A stretch of 64,000 bases of DNA from Actinomortierella ambigua (taxonomy: Eukaryota; Mortierellomycota; Mortierellomycetes; Mortierellales; Mortierellaceae). Shown in pieces: positions 9,518 through 21,018 of this stretch; the first letter of the stretch is position 1, and every line of letters starts with the position of its first letter. Where the stretch lies: the NCBI GenBank assembly GCA_016098155.1, contig JAAAJB010000054.1, forward strand, positions 30,116 through 94,115, read 5' to 3'. The position numbers and the translations under genes were made by a program. The notes beneath the pieces are model-generated. The model ran no database searches. It was not told where the DNA came from and saw nothing but the letters and a program-made list of their open reading frames with translations.

Positions 9518-11215
9518 TCTTTGAAGCGTGGATGAGATGAAAGAATGCAAGATGAAGAAATAGTGAAATGGAGGCGGTACAGGGATGGAAGGCTACTTAG
9601 CCCTGAGAAACTTAGCTTCCGCGGGGCACAGCGGATATCACACCTGACTTGGTTGCGGCAAGGACGATTGCGGCGAACCTTCTCATTTCTGGCAAACTTT
9701 CAATCAAACTTTGTCTAACGCGGTATGGATAGAAAGAGAAATGTCTTCAATTTACTATTTGTCTCCACATCTCTTTTAGAATAGCACCCGCCACCTTGAT
9801 TGCAACCCTACAAAAGTGGTTGGGATGTTGATTCTTTCTTTCTTTCTTTCTTATTTTTTTGTTGTCGATGTTTATTACGATGTACTCGTTGACGTTGATT
9901 CTGGTTTTGGTGTAATGGTGAGGATCGCTATCGTGGCACGTGAAAAAATGTTGCTTCTGAGATGGTGGCGGCGATTAGGTCAGAAGAATGTTGACGCCCA
10001 TGATGACACACGCCAACGAAACATACGGGCTGAGGCGCTCGCCTATACAGAAAGGAAAAGCAAAGAAAGAGACAGTGTATCAGTCATTGTATACCGTGCG
10101 TAGATCTACAACGGACAAGGAAATGTCCCATCCAACGCCCGTTGTCGACTCTTCCATCCAGGTCCAATTGCTCTTGACTTGTACCTATCCGTGCGCATTT
10201 CCAAAAGATGCCCGTGACACTATATGAGGAAGCAACAAAAACGAGCCGTTTGTTTAGTCTGAGAAAATGCAAATGTCAGCCAGCCTCTCTCTCTCTCTCT
10301 ATCTTTCATTCTTACCCTGTGCGGTTCCGATCGAGAAGACGTGTCTGAGTCTGGATATGGGTGCATGTGCAAATGACCAAAAGGATCACCTGCAACAAGC
10401 TCTGAAAGTTGAAAAGGGCCGACTGGATAGTTTTAGGGGTAGAAGCGAGAAGACATGTGAGATGAGACGGTCATCGGGCAATCTGTTTCCATCATCTATT
10501 CCCGTTCGTGCGTCGGATAGCTGAGGGACGCTGCTCATGAGGCTGTGAGCTTCGGAGTAGCAAGGTTGATGCCGGTCCATTACCATTGTGTGTTGAGGTG
10601 AAGTCTAAAAAAAAAGATGTCAACCGCATGCACTTTACCATGACATAGTGACTGCCTTTTACAGGAACTTGAACGTGGCATGTCGCGCACACCAGTACGA
10701 GACGCCACCAATATATCTAATACCAGCTCAACTATATCTATTCGATCATCACGGTCCCGTCCCGGCAAGTAGCTATGGCAGATAGGCCGGGGTAAGAGTA
10801 GCCAGATAAACTGGCCCTGAAGCACCTCTCCCAAAAAAGTGCCCTGCAAGTATTGTGGGCTACCAAGGAAAGAAAGTGTATCGGAAGAGACGGACCAGGA
10901 TGCGGGGTTATATAACACACACCCTGCCCTTCGCTCTTCTCAGCCTCCCATGGATGGAGAGTAGTCGAGAAGGGCTCGTCCACCCTTCCTCCTTCACACC
11001 AGCCGAAATCCAGGTATGTCTGAGAAAAAAAGGTCGGAAAATATATTATCCCGTGGTCTACGACTGATCGCAGCTGGGGACTGATGCTGTTGGCTGTGTG
11101 AATTTGTAGTCCTTACAACTCATCCAGAACTGTTAGGAGGGCCGCTCTTTATTGTCGCCTTTAAAGACTCGAGACACAGAAACAAGGGTGGAATCGACGC
11201 AATAAGCAACGTATT
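9518..11215. other. intergenic, no gene seen
   Basis: About 1.7 kb between the start of the F-box gene and the end of the EEP gene, both on the minus strand. It includes a TTTC microsatellite near 9833-9855 and a CT run near 10284-10300. Open frames are short and unsupported. Confidence 0.5.
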
Positions 11216-14200
11216 CTATTTCTTGAGCCACCAAGCGGCTGCCGCGGCCGCCGCGCCGACCAAGAACGCGCACCTCATCCACGAAGAGATGGACGATGAT
11301 GATGATGATGAGGACGGCGAAGGAGTCGCAGTGCCTGTAGGAGAAGCAATAGCAGTAGCAGTGGGTCCACGCCTCGACCCTTTGAGTGTGTGATGGGCGC
11401 TGCTCGGTACAGGCTGAACCGGCTGCTTCCATTGCATCCGCTTCTGGCGCCACCACAAGTACTCTCTCTCTTGCTGCGTCATCCTATTTTTCCTCGTGGC
11501 TGCTTCTCCAATATAGTCGTCGTCGTCCTCGTCGTCGTTGTCCTCGTCGTCGCTGTCCTCGTCATCGCGCTCATCTTCCCTTGTTCTCTCCACCTCATCG
11601 TCACTGCCATCGGCCTTGTCGCTTCCGTCTTCACTCGACTCCCCGTCCAATTGAAACTCGTGCTCAAACGACACCGTGACCACCAACCATTGGTGGTCGC
11701 TCGCCTTGTAGTCTTCATTGCCCTTGGCCCTCGCATGGCATTCCAGGTGCCGTAACAGCGTATAGTCCAGCTTCGCCGATAGCAGACCAAGAAAGTTGGG
11801 GTTGTGTAGCGTCAGGTCTTTGCTCGAGTCCCATGGATCGTAGAACCCTGGATTACGTGCTTGGTGCAGCACAAGAGGCGTGAAACCAGACCACAGCCGA
11901 TGATGCGTTAAGAACGGCTCCTCGAGGTCTATGAGCGAGAAGGGTGGGCGAGGCTCATCCCAAGGATCGCGGTCGTGCGAGTCGCGGTGGTCGTTCTCAT
12001 GATGGTGATGGTTGTGGTGAGAGGAAGATGAAATCTTGTCGTCGATCAAGCGAAGATGCAAGCTGTGTTCGTGGTGGTCATGATGTTGGTCATGAGAGTG
12101 ATTCGTTGTCGTAATGTCGTTACTAGAGTCATGAGCTGCAGGGTCATAATTGTCGTGAGGATGTCGGTCGTGATATGGGTGATATTCATTAAAGTTGTCA
12201 TGAGAAGATGCTTGTTGATGCTGTTGATGTTGATGTTGTTGTTGTTGGTTCAGGGGTGCTCCCCTATGCGATGGTCGTGACGATGGAGTTGCTCCATCCT
12301 GATCTTGATCATAAATCTTGCGCGCAAGTGCCTTTGCGCGCCGTGCCCGTGTGGCCTGCATCTCTCGTTCATCATCGTCGACTGCAGTGCCATGCTGTGG
12401 GTGTTGACCCCCCAATGCCTCATGTGCTACCGATTGATGTCGACGTCGGTCCTTGTAGTACCTCTGACGTTCGAATTGCCGCTCTGCATCCTCGTAGTAG
12501 GTGTAGCCCTCCGTGAACCCAGCGTCATCACCAAGTGAATGCTGACGTTGCTTTCGTTGGAACTGCTGCTGATGCTGTTGCTGATGCTGTTGCTCTTCAG
12601 AGTTGTCCCGATAATCCAAACTGATACCACGGTCATCATCGGTCACGCCATCCATCGCTTTTTGGTTCTCACCCTTGGGCGTCGGTGGGATCAATCGCAA
12701 TGTCGGTGATTTTAATGGGGTCGAGGGGACAGAGGTGGACCCGACTACTGCGGTGTCCAGTTGGTGCGTCATAATACCAATCTTGCCTCGAGAGTTGGTT
12801 TTGCTGGAAGATGCTGAGGATCCTGGAGTAGCGATGGGCGATGTTGGTGCGGTGGTGGCTTCACTGTCCCTGTAGATGACTTCTTCGCGTGCATCTTCCA
12901 CCTGTCCTTCAAACGACTCTGTCGGCGACAAGCTAGCAAGGCTGTCCCTGTCCTCCTTGTCGATGGCACTCGATCCAAGTTCCCTGATCTGCATGCGAGG
13001 TCGGCCTACCAAGACAACGCTACCATCATCTTGAAAACTCTTTTCGCTCTCAAAGTCCTCCATCTCTGACCAGACCTCGCCCTCCTGCAGATGGTGGGGG
13101 TGATAGTGATGATAATGATGGAGCGACTGCAACAATGGTGAGGTAGGTGTTGGAATACTTGGACGGCGACCACTGCCATTGGTGTGTTGGAGCATGATCC
13201 ATCGTTCCCTCAGAAGCTGCATCTGCCTTGCTTGTCGGACCTTGTCCAGTCCATCCTTGACCAGACTCCGCAACCAGGCCGTGTACTTGACATCGGCACT
13301 CCAGTAGCTATGGGTACCTTCTCTTCCTGATAGAGATTGTGATGATGAGCTGGAAGACATGTTTAGCGCATGGCGACCAGCTGCACCCGTACCAAGTCCC
13401 AGCACGCCAAACCGCCTCAGCCAGTTGAATCCACCGCTCGCCAAGGCCAGGTTGAACATGCCATCGTCGACATGCCAACTCCATAGGTTGCGGTCCCACC
13501 ACTCGGCCTCCTGTTGCAACAGCGATAATACTCGGTATTGATCTGTGGAGATGGTCTTGGCGAGTCGGGCAATTGAGTGCGAGATGGTATTGAGATCGCC
13601 AAAGAGGATCTGATGTGGGACCTGATCCTTATGCAAGTCGGCATCGGCTAGGATATCACTCAATGCTGAGATGCGACCAACGATTCCTGTAAAGACTTCC
13701 AAGTGGGCTGAGTAGGCAAGCAGTGGTCCAGAAGGAGTCTCGATTTGTGCCACAATGGTGAACCGGCTATGGTCGGGGGAAAAGTCATCATCGGTATTGT
13801 CAGAGAGAGGGTTTATGAGAGGGTGTGAGCGATACAGTACACATGATGGAAGACGCGGTCCTGACATCACCAATATGTCTTTGATGGTGCGTGAAACCCC
13901 CAATGATAAATCGAGATAACACTCTATCATGACACATGGAAACCCGTATCTTACCGTCCCAACCGAGGCTCGTTTAGCTTGTGGCCGTTCTCCTCCCACT
14001 CGTAGGCATGGTGAACATGGTCCAGGACTCGGAAGCCCGAGATGGGCCACTTTGACAAGATGGCATTGCCGTGGACACCGCCGCCTTGATCACGGTCTTT
14101 CCTGCACGAATGTTCAATCTCCACAAACTCTGGCACGAATCCTCCGACCAGCTGCAAGGTCTCACAGATCTCCTTGAAATGGTCGCGATCGTATCCCGAC

Positions 14201-15107
14201 CGGTGGCACCCAATGTCAATCTCTTGCAGGCACAGCACATCGGCATCAATGGCCTTTAGGGTGTCCAGGATCTCCTTGGGCTTGTAATTGCGCTCGATGT
14301 TCCATTGTAGACACCGGATCTTGTGTCTCTCATCATTCTGATCACCAGCTTTGGTTTGTGGATGGGTGCTTGCCTATTGAGCAAAGAGAAACACAAATTC
14401 ACATGGGATCCCAGTGTCAGAGAAGGATTGCTGATTTGTTGTTTGTTTGTGCATATCCATGCCTCCCGTTCCGCCCTGGAAAGTACGGAGGAGACAGAGA
14501 AAGGGGAAGGAGGAGAAGGGAGACGAAGGGATGCAGGCGGTGGAGTGGCAGCGAACGATGTTCATCTCAAGCCTCGCGTGAAAATGCAAGAGATTGCTGG
14601 GGGGGAAGGGGGACAGGCCCAGAGAAAAATAATAAAGGGGAAAACCCTTTTTTTACTCTGTCTTTCTCTTTCTTGTTTGTTATTGTTGAGAGCTAGGCTG
14701 CAGATCCTGTTCACTCACAACAGCGGGGCGGCAGCAGGGAGCAAAAACACACACGCACACACACGAAAACAAAAAAGGTCCACGAGAGCCGAGAAGGAGG
14801 GAGGCTACCAAAAAAGACTCAGGGAGCAACCATTGAACACTCAGACGAGCGAGCGAATAAGAGTGAGGATGAGAGTGAGAGAATAATGACACAGTTTTGT
14901 TACTTGGGATCCTACCTTTTCACTGCCAAATGGTTGTGCGGCGACAAGCTCCTCACCAAAGACGAGATCGACAGTGCCAGCGGCCCACGATGCGGATGCT
15001 GAGGTGGAGGGCCGTTGTGGGCGACAATCGTAGATCAAGAGCTCGCCTGGGCGAGGGAGAGGCACCGTGCGCTCCTCCTGCAGCGATCTAGGAAGCCGAT
15101 CGGACAT
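11216..15107 (-). CDS. endonuclease/exonuclease/phosphatase (EEP) family protein with tail anchor, 1053 residues
   Basis: Three exons, joined 14916-15107, 13955-14373 and 11216-13766; introns of 542 and 188 nt have GT-AG borders and keep phase 0 and 2. Catalytic EEP motifs are visible: WNIE (88-91), LQEID (113-117, metal-binding Glu), GNAILSKWPI, RLGRRFTIVAQI, SAHLE and GDLNT (260-264), then KLDYTLLR and a terminal SDHQW near 893. Between GDLNT and KLDY lie about 600 residues, mostly low-complexity Gln, His, Asp and Ser, so the fold is split by a giant insertion. After the domain come an acidic region and a C-terminal hydrophobic helix (MRCAFLVGAAAAAAAWW) followed by two lysines, as in tail-anchored membrane proteins. 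The family includes sphingomyelinases, inositol-phosphate 5-phosphatases and nucleases; the substrate cannot be decided. The start is the first ATG of exon 1. Confidence 0.85.
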
Positions 15108-15880
15108 TTTTTTTCTTTCTTGTCTGTTGCGTTGTTGCTACCCTATGTCAACTTGCTGTGCAAAGTGGCGGGAGTGGTATGTAATATGGTACGGTACGGT
15201 ATGCAAAGAATGGAGAGACACAAAGTGTTGCAGCTGAACAGTCTTTGCTACGAAGAGACCCAGAGTTCAATCGATGGCCTCAGGAACAGCACGCTATGCT
15301 ATGTCCAAATGATGCGGGTTCTGCGTGCGGGTGAGGAAGAGGAGGAGAAAAGGAGAGAGAGAGAGAGAGAGAAAGAGAGAAAGAGAGAGAGAGAGAGAGA
15401 GAAGGATACGGAGAATGGTAACGGCGGATCGCTTTTGTTTGCCCTCTCTCCTCTATTTCCACAGTGGCAAGCAAGTGAAAGTGAGAAGAAGATAGGGGAG
15501 ACGGTAGGGTAAGGTCAGGTAGGGCTATGGCTGTTTCTTTGTCCTCTTTTTCTTGTTCTTTGATGAGCACAGCAGCAGCCCTGCGCGCTGGAGGAAAACA
15601 AAAGAATGGAAATAAAACACAAAAGAGGGCCTGAATGAGAGGTGGGGTAGATGAAGAAAAAGGATGGAAGAATGAATGAATGGATGCTAAAAGGCAATTC
15701 TTTTCTGCTGCAGCAAGAGTGGTGCATGCAGCAGCTGTGCAGCAACAGCGGCTGCTGCAGTGTTCGTCAGGAGTCAATCTTGTGCAGCCACAAGTTTCGG
15801 ATCATAGGCACTGTTCCACACATCCCACAAAAGACAAAAAAAAAAATGCTGCTTTGCTGTTATTGGCAACATGTGTGCGC
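15108..15880. other. intergenic with GA microsatellite
   Basis: The gap between the start of the EEP gene and the stop of the OPI10 gene. It contains an imperfect (GA)n tract at about 15352-15403 and no supported gene. Confidence 0.5.
15352..15403. repeat. (GA)n microsatellite
   Basis: About 52 bp of GA dinucleotides interrupted by AAAG units. Confidence 0.9.
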
Positions 15881-16809
15881 CTACGATCTAGAAAGGAATC
15901 CTGGATCCGCTTTTGCTTTCCGTAACAGCGTCTGGTACCACTCATTGAAAGCCTTGATCGGCAGATAAGAGTTGTTGGCTGCCTGCTCTCCTCCCGACTG
16001 GAGAAACGCGCCTGCCGAACCCGGTCCTCCCACCGGTGTCAGCACCGTCGATCCCGGTGGCAAACCCATGACTGCAAACGACGTGATGTGGTTGTAGAGA
16101 TGTGTAATGATCTTTTGACCCAGTGCTGCAATGGCTCCTTCCGAGGCTACACCCTGCACTCCCGATCCCGCTGCTGTGGTCGTGGCTATTGTTGGTGTCG
16201 TTGTTGCGGCCAATCCTTCCGCACCATTCGAGACGGGCACAAGGGCGTTCGACACCTGCTGCATGCTTGCACTTGACTTTGCATTAATCTGGTTCATGAC
16301 AACCTCGATCGGCTCGATCGAAATGCCGAGCGTCGCACTCACAGGTCCACCCTGGCTGCCGTTTTTTGAATGATCCATCGAGTCATCCATCTGCATGTTG
16401 TCGCCGCTTGTCTTTGCACGACTAGCCATATCCTTGAGGCGGAAGATGGCGCTCGGTTTGGTGTTACTGATCATACCAAGAAGTTGCCACGTCTTGTTGG
16501 GCCACAGCAGATGCACTGTCGCGGCGAGCCCTTCCTGGAAAGGCATCGTACCCAGCAGGAAAACGACAATATGATTGATGTTATTGGCGTCATCTAGCTG
16601 GAACGTAAACTTGTTGACGTCGACCTGCTGGAGGTTGGTTTGGACCTACATACGACCCATATTAGTGGACCCATCCATGTATAAGGATTAGTTGGAGCGA
16701 ACTTTGAAAAAGTGAGTGCAAGAAGTATCTCATACATGCATGCAAGCATGTATGGTTGCATTCAAGTTGAATTCATTACCAGTCGACCAGCAACAATGCA
16801 GCCAAACAT
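15881..16809 (-). CDS. OPI10/Hikeshi family protein, 264 residues
   Basis: Two exons, 16780-16809 and 15881-16645, separated by a 134-nt GT-AG intron in phase 0. The ten-codon first exon gives MFGCIVAGRL and the second begins VQTNLQQVDVNKFTFQLDD, then VVFLLGTMPFQEGLAATVHL, the highly conserved N-terminal fold of Hikeshi/OPI10. The C-terminus has FNEWYQTLLRKAKADPGFL. In animals Hikeshi carries Hsp70 into the nucleus during heat stress; the yeast relative OPI10 affects inositol metabolism. Length is slightly above the usual 200-250 residues because of an Ala/Thr-rich linker in the middle. The gene lies 212 bp downstream of the PP5 stop on the same strand. Confidence 0.95.
16731..16754. repeat. 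short inverted repeat inside the OPI10 intron
   Basis: CATACATGC and its exact reverse complement GCATGTATG are separated by 6 nt, giving a possible 9-bp stem in the intron, about 25 nt past the donor on the gene strand. Confidence 0.5.
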
Positions 16810-16842
16810 GATGGTGGTAGTTGGAGATTATGGTTGAAATGC

Positions 16843-16865
16843 AAAAAAAAAAAAAAAAAAAAAAA
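16843..16865. repeat. homopolymer A23
   Basis: A run of 23 A on the plus strand, between the OPI10 start and the PP5 stop. Confidence 0.95.
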
Positions 16866-17021
16866 GCATGAACCCTCCATAAAAGCAATTGTCCTTCTCC
16901 ACACAACCGAGAAAGCTCCAGAAAAAAATTTTTGTAGCACACAAAAGTTTCTGACAATTTTTAGTGGTGGACATGGGCGTTGACCCAGCAACAAACAGAG
17001 GAATCGCTCTAAGAATGCGCT

Positions 17022-18899
17022 CAAAAGCCACGGAACCGGTTCGAATAAGGCTGCACCTTGGGATGATCAACAGCGTCAAACTGCACGTAGTCCAGCTTGT
17101 ACTCGCCCTCCTTGTCGCAAATGACATTGATGTAAGCACCCTTGTTGCCCACCGAGTCGCTATTAGGAAGGGAGGGGTTTTTTGACAACAATGTAAGAAA
17201 TCACGTAGTAGTACAGACCACCCCAGCCCACGCAAAACGAAAACATAAGGAAGAAAACAGAACATCGCCGTCTTACCAGTAGTTGGGCGCCGAAAAGATG
17301 GTGACACATTTGCCATTGTGCTCAATCTGGTAGCCCTCCTGCTTGACTTCGTGCGAGCGGATGATCATGTCAATGTTGTTCAACTTGCAAAAATGGTCGG
17401 TCACATCCGGGCCAAACCGCTGTCCGACACCGCGGGCGCTCGGCCGTCGTCCAGGAAGAGGATGAGGGTCTGCCCACAGCAGCTCACACATCAATCCCTC
17501 TTGGCCGGGCTGGCCCTTCTTGATACGGTCAATAGCACGGATCTCGTCCAGTGTGACATCGTCTCGCGATGACAGACCTCCATGCACAACAAAGATCTTC
17601 TTCTGCACCAGGTGAGCCAACGGCAGAGTCACAAACGTCTCGGAGAAGATCTTGAACATTGTGTCGGAGAACTTGGCCTTGACTTCGTCCTCAAAGCCAT
17701 AGACTTTGTTCATATCATCAGTCTCGTGGTTGCCACGGGTGAGGTACATGCCTTTGGGATACAGCAGCTTGTACGCAAAGAGTGTCAAAATAATCTCGAG
17801 CGAGAATGTACCGCGATCCACAAAGTCGCCGTTGAATAGGTATGCGTGGGTCTCCGATGGTCGGCCGTTGAGCTTGAAGATGTTCATAAAGTCGTAGAAT
17901 TGACCGTGCACGTCGCCACAGATGGTCAGCTTTTGTCCGACAGGGATATCGACGTCGACCATCGATGGCTGCTGCGTAAAGTACTTTTGGCACTGAAGAA
18001 TGATCTCGTAGGCGTAGCGCTTGTGGATCTTCTTCTGCTTCAGGAATCGATCAATCATGTCATCGATAAACTCCTTGGTGACCTGACCGTCGTCTATCCG
18101 CGCACCATCGTAGCTGTCCTCGACTAGCATGTCCTGCACATTGATCGTATCCGAGGCACGCTTCACATCGTGGTCGCCCGCAATGGCCGCCTCAAAGGCG
18201 AGACGCTGCACAATCTTCTCGCAATCCTCGAGCTTGCCCCGTGCATCCTTGTCGTTCGGTGCCAACTTGACCACAATGCGGAAATCCTTGGCTGCCTCCT
18301 TGAACCGCGAGAGTGCATACTTGCCCACACCACGGCGGTAATATCCCTTGGCATACTTGGGATCCACCTCTATCGCCTTTTCACCATCTCTGCAAGTGAG
18401 AAATCAATCAACATCAACATGAACATCAAGCAGTTAGTTGGAGAGCAAAACAGCATGTAAGCTCAGTGCCACACAAGGGTATCACCTGCACAAGACACAT
18501 ACTCGATAGCAAGACCATAGTTCTCCAGCTTGGTGTTGCAGAACGCTCGGTTGGCATAGTACGGGGCAACATTCGGGTTCAGATCGATGGCCTCTGTGTA
18601 CTTTTCAATGGCCTCCTCATACTTTTTATCTATCGTAACACAACGAGGGAAAGAGAGAGAAAGGATAGAACGGTGCCAGTGGTTAGCCTACTGCAATTTA
18701 CAAGACTAGTAGAACTCCATGGACGCAAAAAGAAGCAATCTCTTGTAATGAATGCTGAAGTGCATTAGGGCAGGGTCGCCTGCTATTGTGAAGGAAAGAA
18801 TGGAGAAGGCACGTTACTGGCAAAGAGCTTGTTTGCTTCCTCCTTGATGAGGTTGGCCTTTGCGGCGATTTCCTCGGAGACCTGGATTGTGGCAGCCAT
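17022..18899 (-). CDS. PPT1: serine/threonine protein phosphatase 5 (TPR-PP5), 486 residues
   Basis: Four exons: 18818-18899, 18503-18629, 17277-18389 and 17022-17160, all with GT-AG introns (188, 113 and 116 nt). Three TPR repeats occupy about residues 12-115, with AIEKYTEAIDLNP and the following AIEVDPKYAKGYYRRG as typical helices; this module binds the Hsp90 C-terminus. The catalytic PPP domain follows, with GDVHG (228-232), GDFVDRG (257-263), RGNHE (288-292), HGGL (about 339) and SAPNYC (split by the last intron), all metal-binding motifs intact. PP5 dephosphorylates clients and co-chaperones of Hsp90. Length is close to the usual 490-500 residues. The gene symbol follows the yeast homologue and is by family similarity. 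The start codon is the first ATG before the TPR. Confidence 0.96.
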
Positions 18900-19685
18900 G
18901 TTCAAAGTGCTGAAGTGTAGACAGGGGGAATGAAAGAGATGCAAATGCAATGTTGCCCCTGGAGCGGGGGAGGGGGCAGGTTGCTGATCTGGACAACGGC
19001 GGTATGATACAAAGTTTGTACGTACCAAAAGGATCGTTTCGCTAGATCAAATTGGCAGTAGTGCGACAACAAAATCGACATCCCCTTCACTCGATTCTGC
19101 TAAACCTCTCGATTCCCCCAACCTCCAGTTTTTATCCATCCACAATGTCTTATCGTCCGCATTGGTCTGCCTTTTACTAGGCCATGTGAACTGCTTGCTA
19201 AAGACAGCTGATCTCGCCAGCAAGAGATAGGGTGGAGGTATTTCGTCGCAAGTGCCCCCATGGTTGAGGGGGGTGAATTGGATGTGGAAGGTTCATTGGG
19301 AAATGAAGAGAAGGTATGTGAGAGAGAGAGAGAGAGAGAGAGAGATACAGAAAAGGGCGTGAAGGATGATAGATGGACAAAGAGTCAAATACGGTGATGC
19401 CAAAACTGTTATTTATCGCACTTTACGATCAGATAAAGCTAGTCCTTTTGGCAACTGCTGTGCTGCTCTAATACAAACAATCAAACAAACAAACAAACAA
19501 GCGTTCTTTGGGGCATTGACCAGGGTGTTCTCAATCGATCGATTTGTTGCAGAAAAGATAAGACTTTCGCATTCTCTGCATCCCCTTCATCTTGACTATC
19601 CTTCTTCTTTTCAGGGCCCAGATGTCCGCCATGTATGTGTCATAGGCTGGCGAGGACCATTGGCGGCTGATTGGCTCTGAAGCCA
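18900..19685. other. intergenic, no gene seen
   Basis: Upstream region of PP5, with a GA microsatellite at about 19319-19345. No gene supported. Confidence 0.5.
19319..19345. repeat. (GA)n microsatellite
   Basis: About 27 bp of GA dinucleotides. Confidence 0.85.
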
Positions 19686-20180
19686 TCATAAACTCCGTGT
19701 CTGCATGATCATGGCACAACTACTGGTGTCCAGGAGAATGTTCTCCATCTTCAAGTCTCGATATGCAACACAGAGACTGTACAGATTAGCTAGACATTTG
19801 GCAACAGGTAGCAACAGCCTATCCACAGCTACATCGGTGAGAACATAATTTCTAAGACCGCTCAAGTAGTCAAGAAGGGAACCGCCGGTGCAATTCTCCA
19901 TGACCAGGGTCACCTTCGACATGCCCTGAATGACTCTGTCAAGGCAGGTAATGTAGGGATGGCAATCACCCCTCGAACGAGCAGACTGACCAGCTGGTGG
20001 ATAATGACCTCGTTCAGCATCAACTGCAAGAGTCGAGTCAAATCTCTTCTCGAGCACCTTGGTAGCATGGCAGGGGATTACCGTGTTCCTGACGATGTTC
20101 ATGCTGTGAGCGACGGTAGCCAGAGCACGGCCAACAGACCGGATGCTCGACAGCACACTAACAGCCACCGAAAGAGACAC
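19686..20180 (-). pseudogene. truncated, frameshifted protein-kinase domain
   Basis: The frame contains kinase landmarks: VTLVMENCTGGSLLDYL (hinge and following helix), then YRDLKMENILLD (a catalytic-loop variant of HRDLKxENxLL). The activation loop with DFG and the whole C-lobe are missing: the frame ends 14 residues after ILLD. Upstream, VIPCHATKVLEKRF looks like the beta-3 region with an invariant-lysine candidate. After DAE the present frame reads GHYPPAGQS, while the shifted frame gives EVIIHQLVSLLV, a plausible alpha-C helix, so a frameshift lies near 20018. The HRD arginine and aspartate are kept but His is Tyr. I infer a degraded kinase; the subfamily is not determined. Confidence 0.55.
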
Positions 20181-20219
20181 TAAAACGTCGTTGGCTACGG
20201 AAACCCCACCAGTGCACGG

Positions 20220-20990
20220 TCAGACCTGAAACTTGCACATGTGAAGGCACCTTCGCGGCTTAGAGGCCATGCGGCCCACAGAACTCAGAATCTGACCGGC
20301 TAGCAGTAAGACCCGCAGGAGGCTCTGCTGTCGAAGGTAATTGTGTTTGCTGATAAGGCGCCACGCCAGACTTTCAGCGAGGCCAGCGCAACCAGAACCA
20401 CGACCATGAAAGTGCGCTCGATGACACTGCTCAGGAGTGGTAGGAGCCATATAGCCAAGTCATGGGGTGGGAACAAGCAGGACTATAAACGACGCAGACT
20501 AACAGGTTCCAGGTCATACGTGCTTCTTCGAGAGAGAGGTGTGCAACGCCGGCGAGAAGGTTCGCAGCCAAGTCGATGGCAACGGCGCAAAGGACTCGCA
20601 CGACACATACGACTGCCAACGTTGCCGACCTTACACAACTGTAAGCCAGGCGCACAGCGGCCGGAAGCCTGTAGGAACAGTTCTATGACATGCTGAAAAA
20701 AAAACAGGGTAATCACAGGCCACACTGTGGCAACAGCGGGGCGGGTGAGGAAGAAGGCCAGCTTTCCTACAACGCGAAGGGCGCTGACGAGAGCGAAGAG
20801 AATGTTGAGGAGGACTAGCAGCACATGCTGAAGTCGAAAGCTGTAAAAGAGGATTGTGTGTGGGCATGGGGGTGGTGGATAGGGGAAACAGGTAAAGGTC
20901 TGTGAAGAGAGAGAAAAAGAAAGGCTCCCAAGAACAATGACTGGCTGATTGTTTGGTTGTCGTTGGCAAGGATAGCAGGATAGCAAGTCT
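20220..20990 (-). other. hydrophobic reading frames upstream of the kinase remnant
   Basis: On the same strand, directly before the kinase remnant, three overlapping frames carry membrane-like segments: HVLLVLLNILFALVSALRVV and WPVITLFFF (about 20740-20840), LAVVCVVRVLCAVAIDLAAN (about 20560-20630), and LLRVLLLAGQILSSVG (about 20270-20320). They change frame between segments, which fits either unresolved introns or decay. A membrane-anchored kinase gene is one reading, but no start or splice path could be assigned. Confidence 0.35.
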
Positions 20991-21018
20991 GAAGGCTTCT
21001 CTGGCCCCATTCATGCAT

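Noticed and set aside
10580..10918. minus-strand frame of 112 codons and a nearby TATATAA
   Set aside because: The TATA-like sequence is on the opposite strand and is followed only by a three-codon frame. Composition is not convincing.
13767..14050. apparent N-terminal extension of the last EEP exon
   Set aside because: It is intron sequence: splicing 13955 to 13766 restores the conserved RLGRRF motif in phase.
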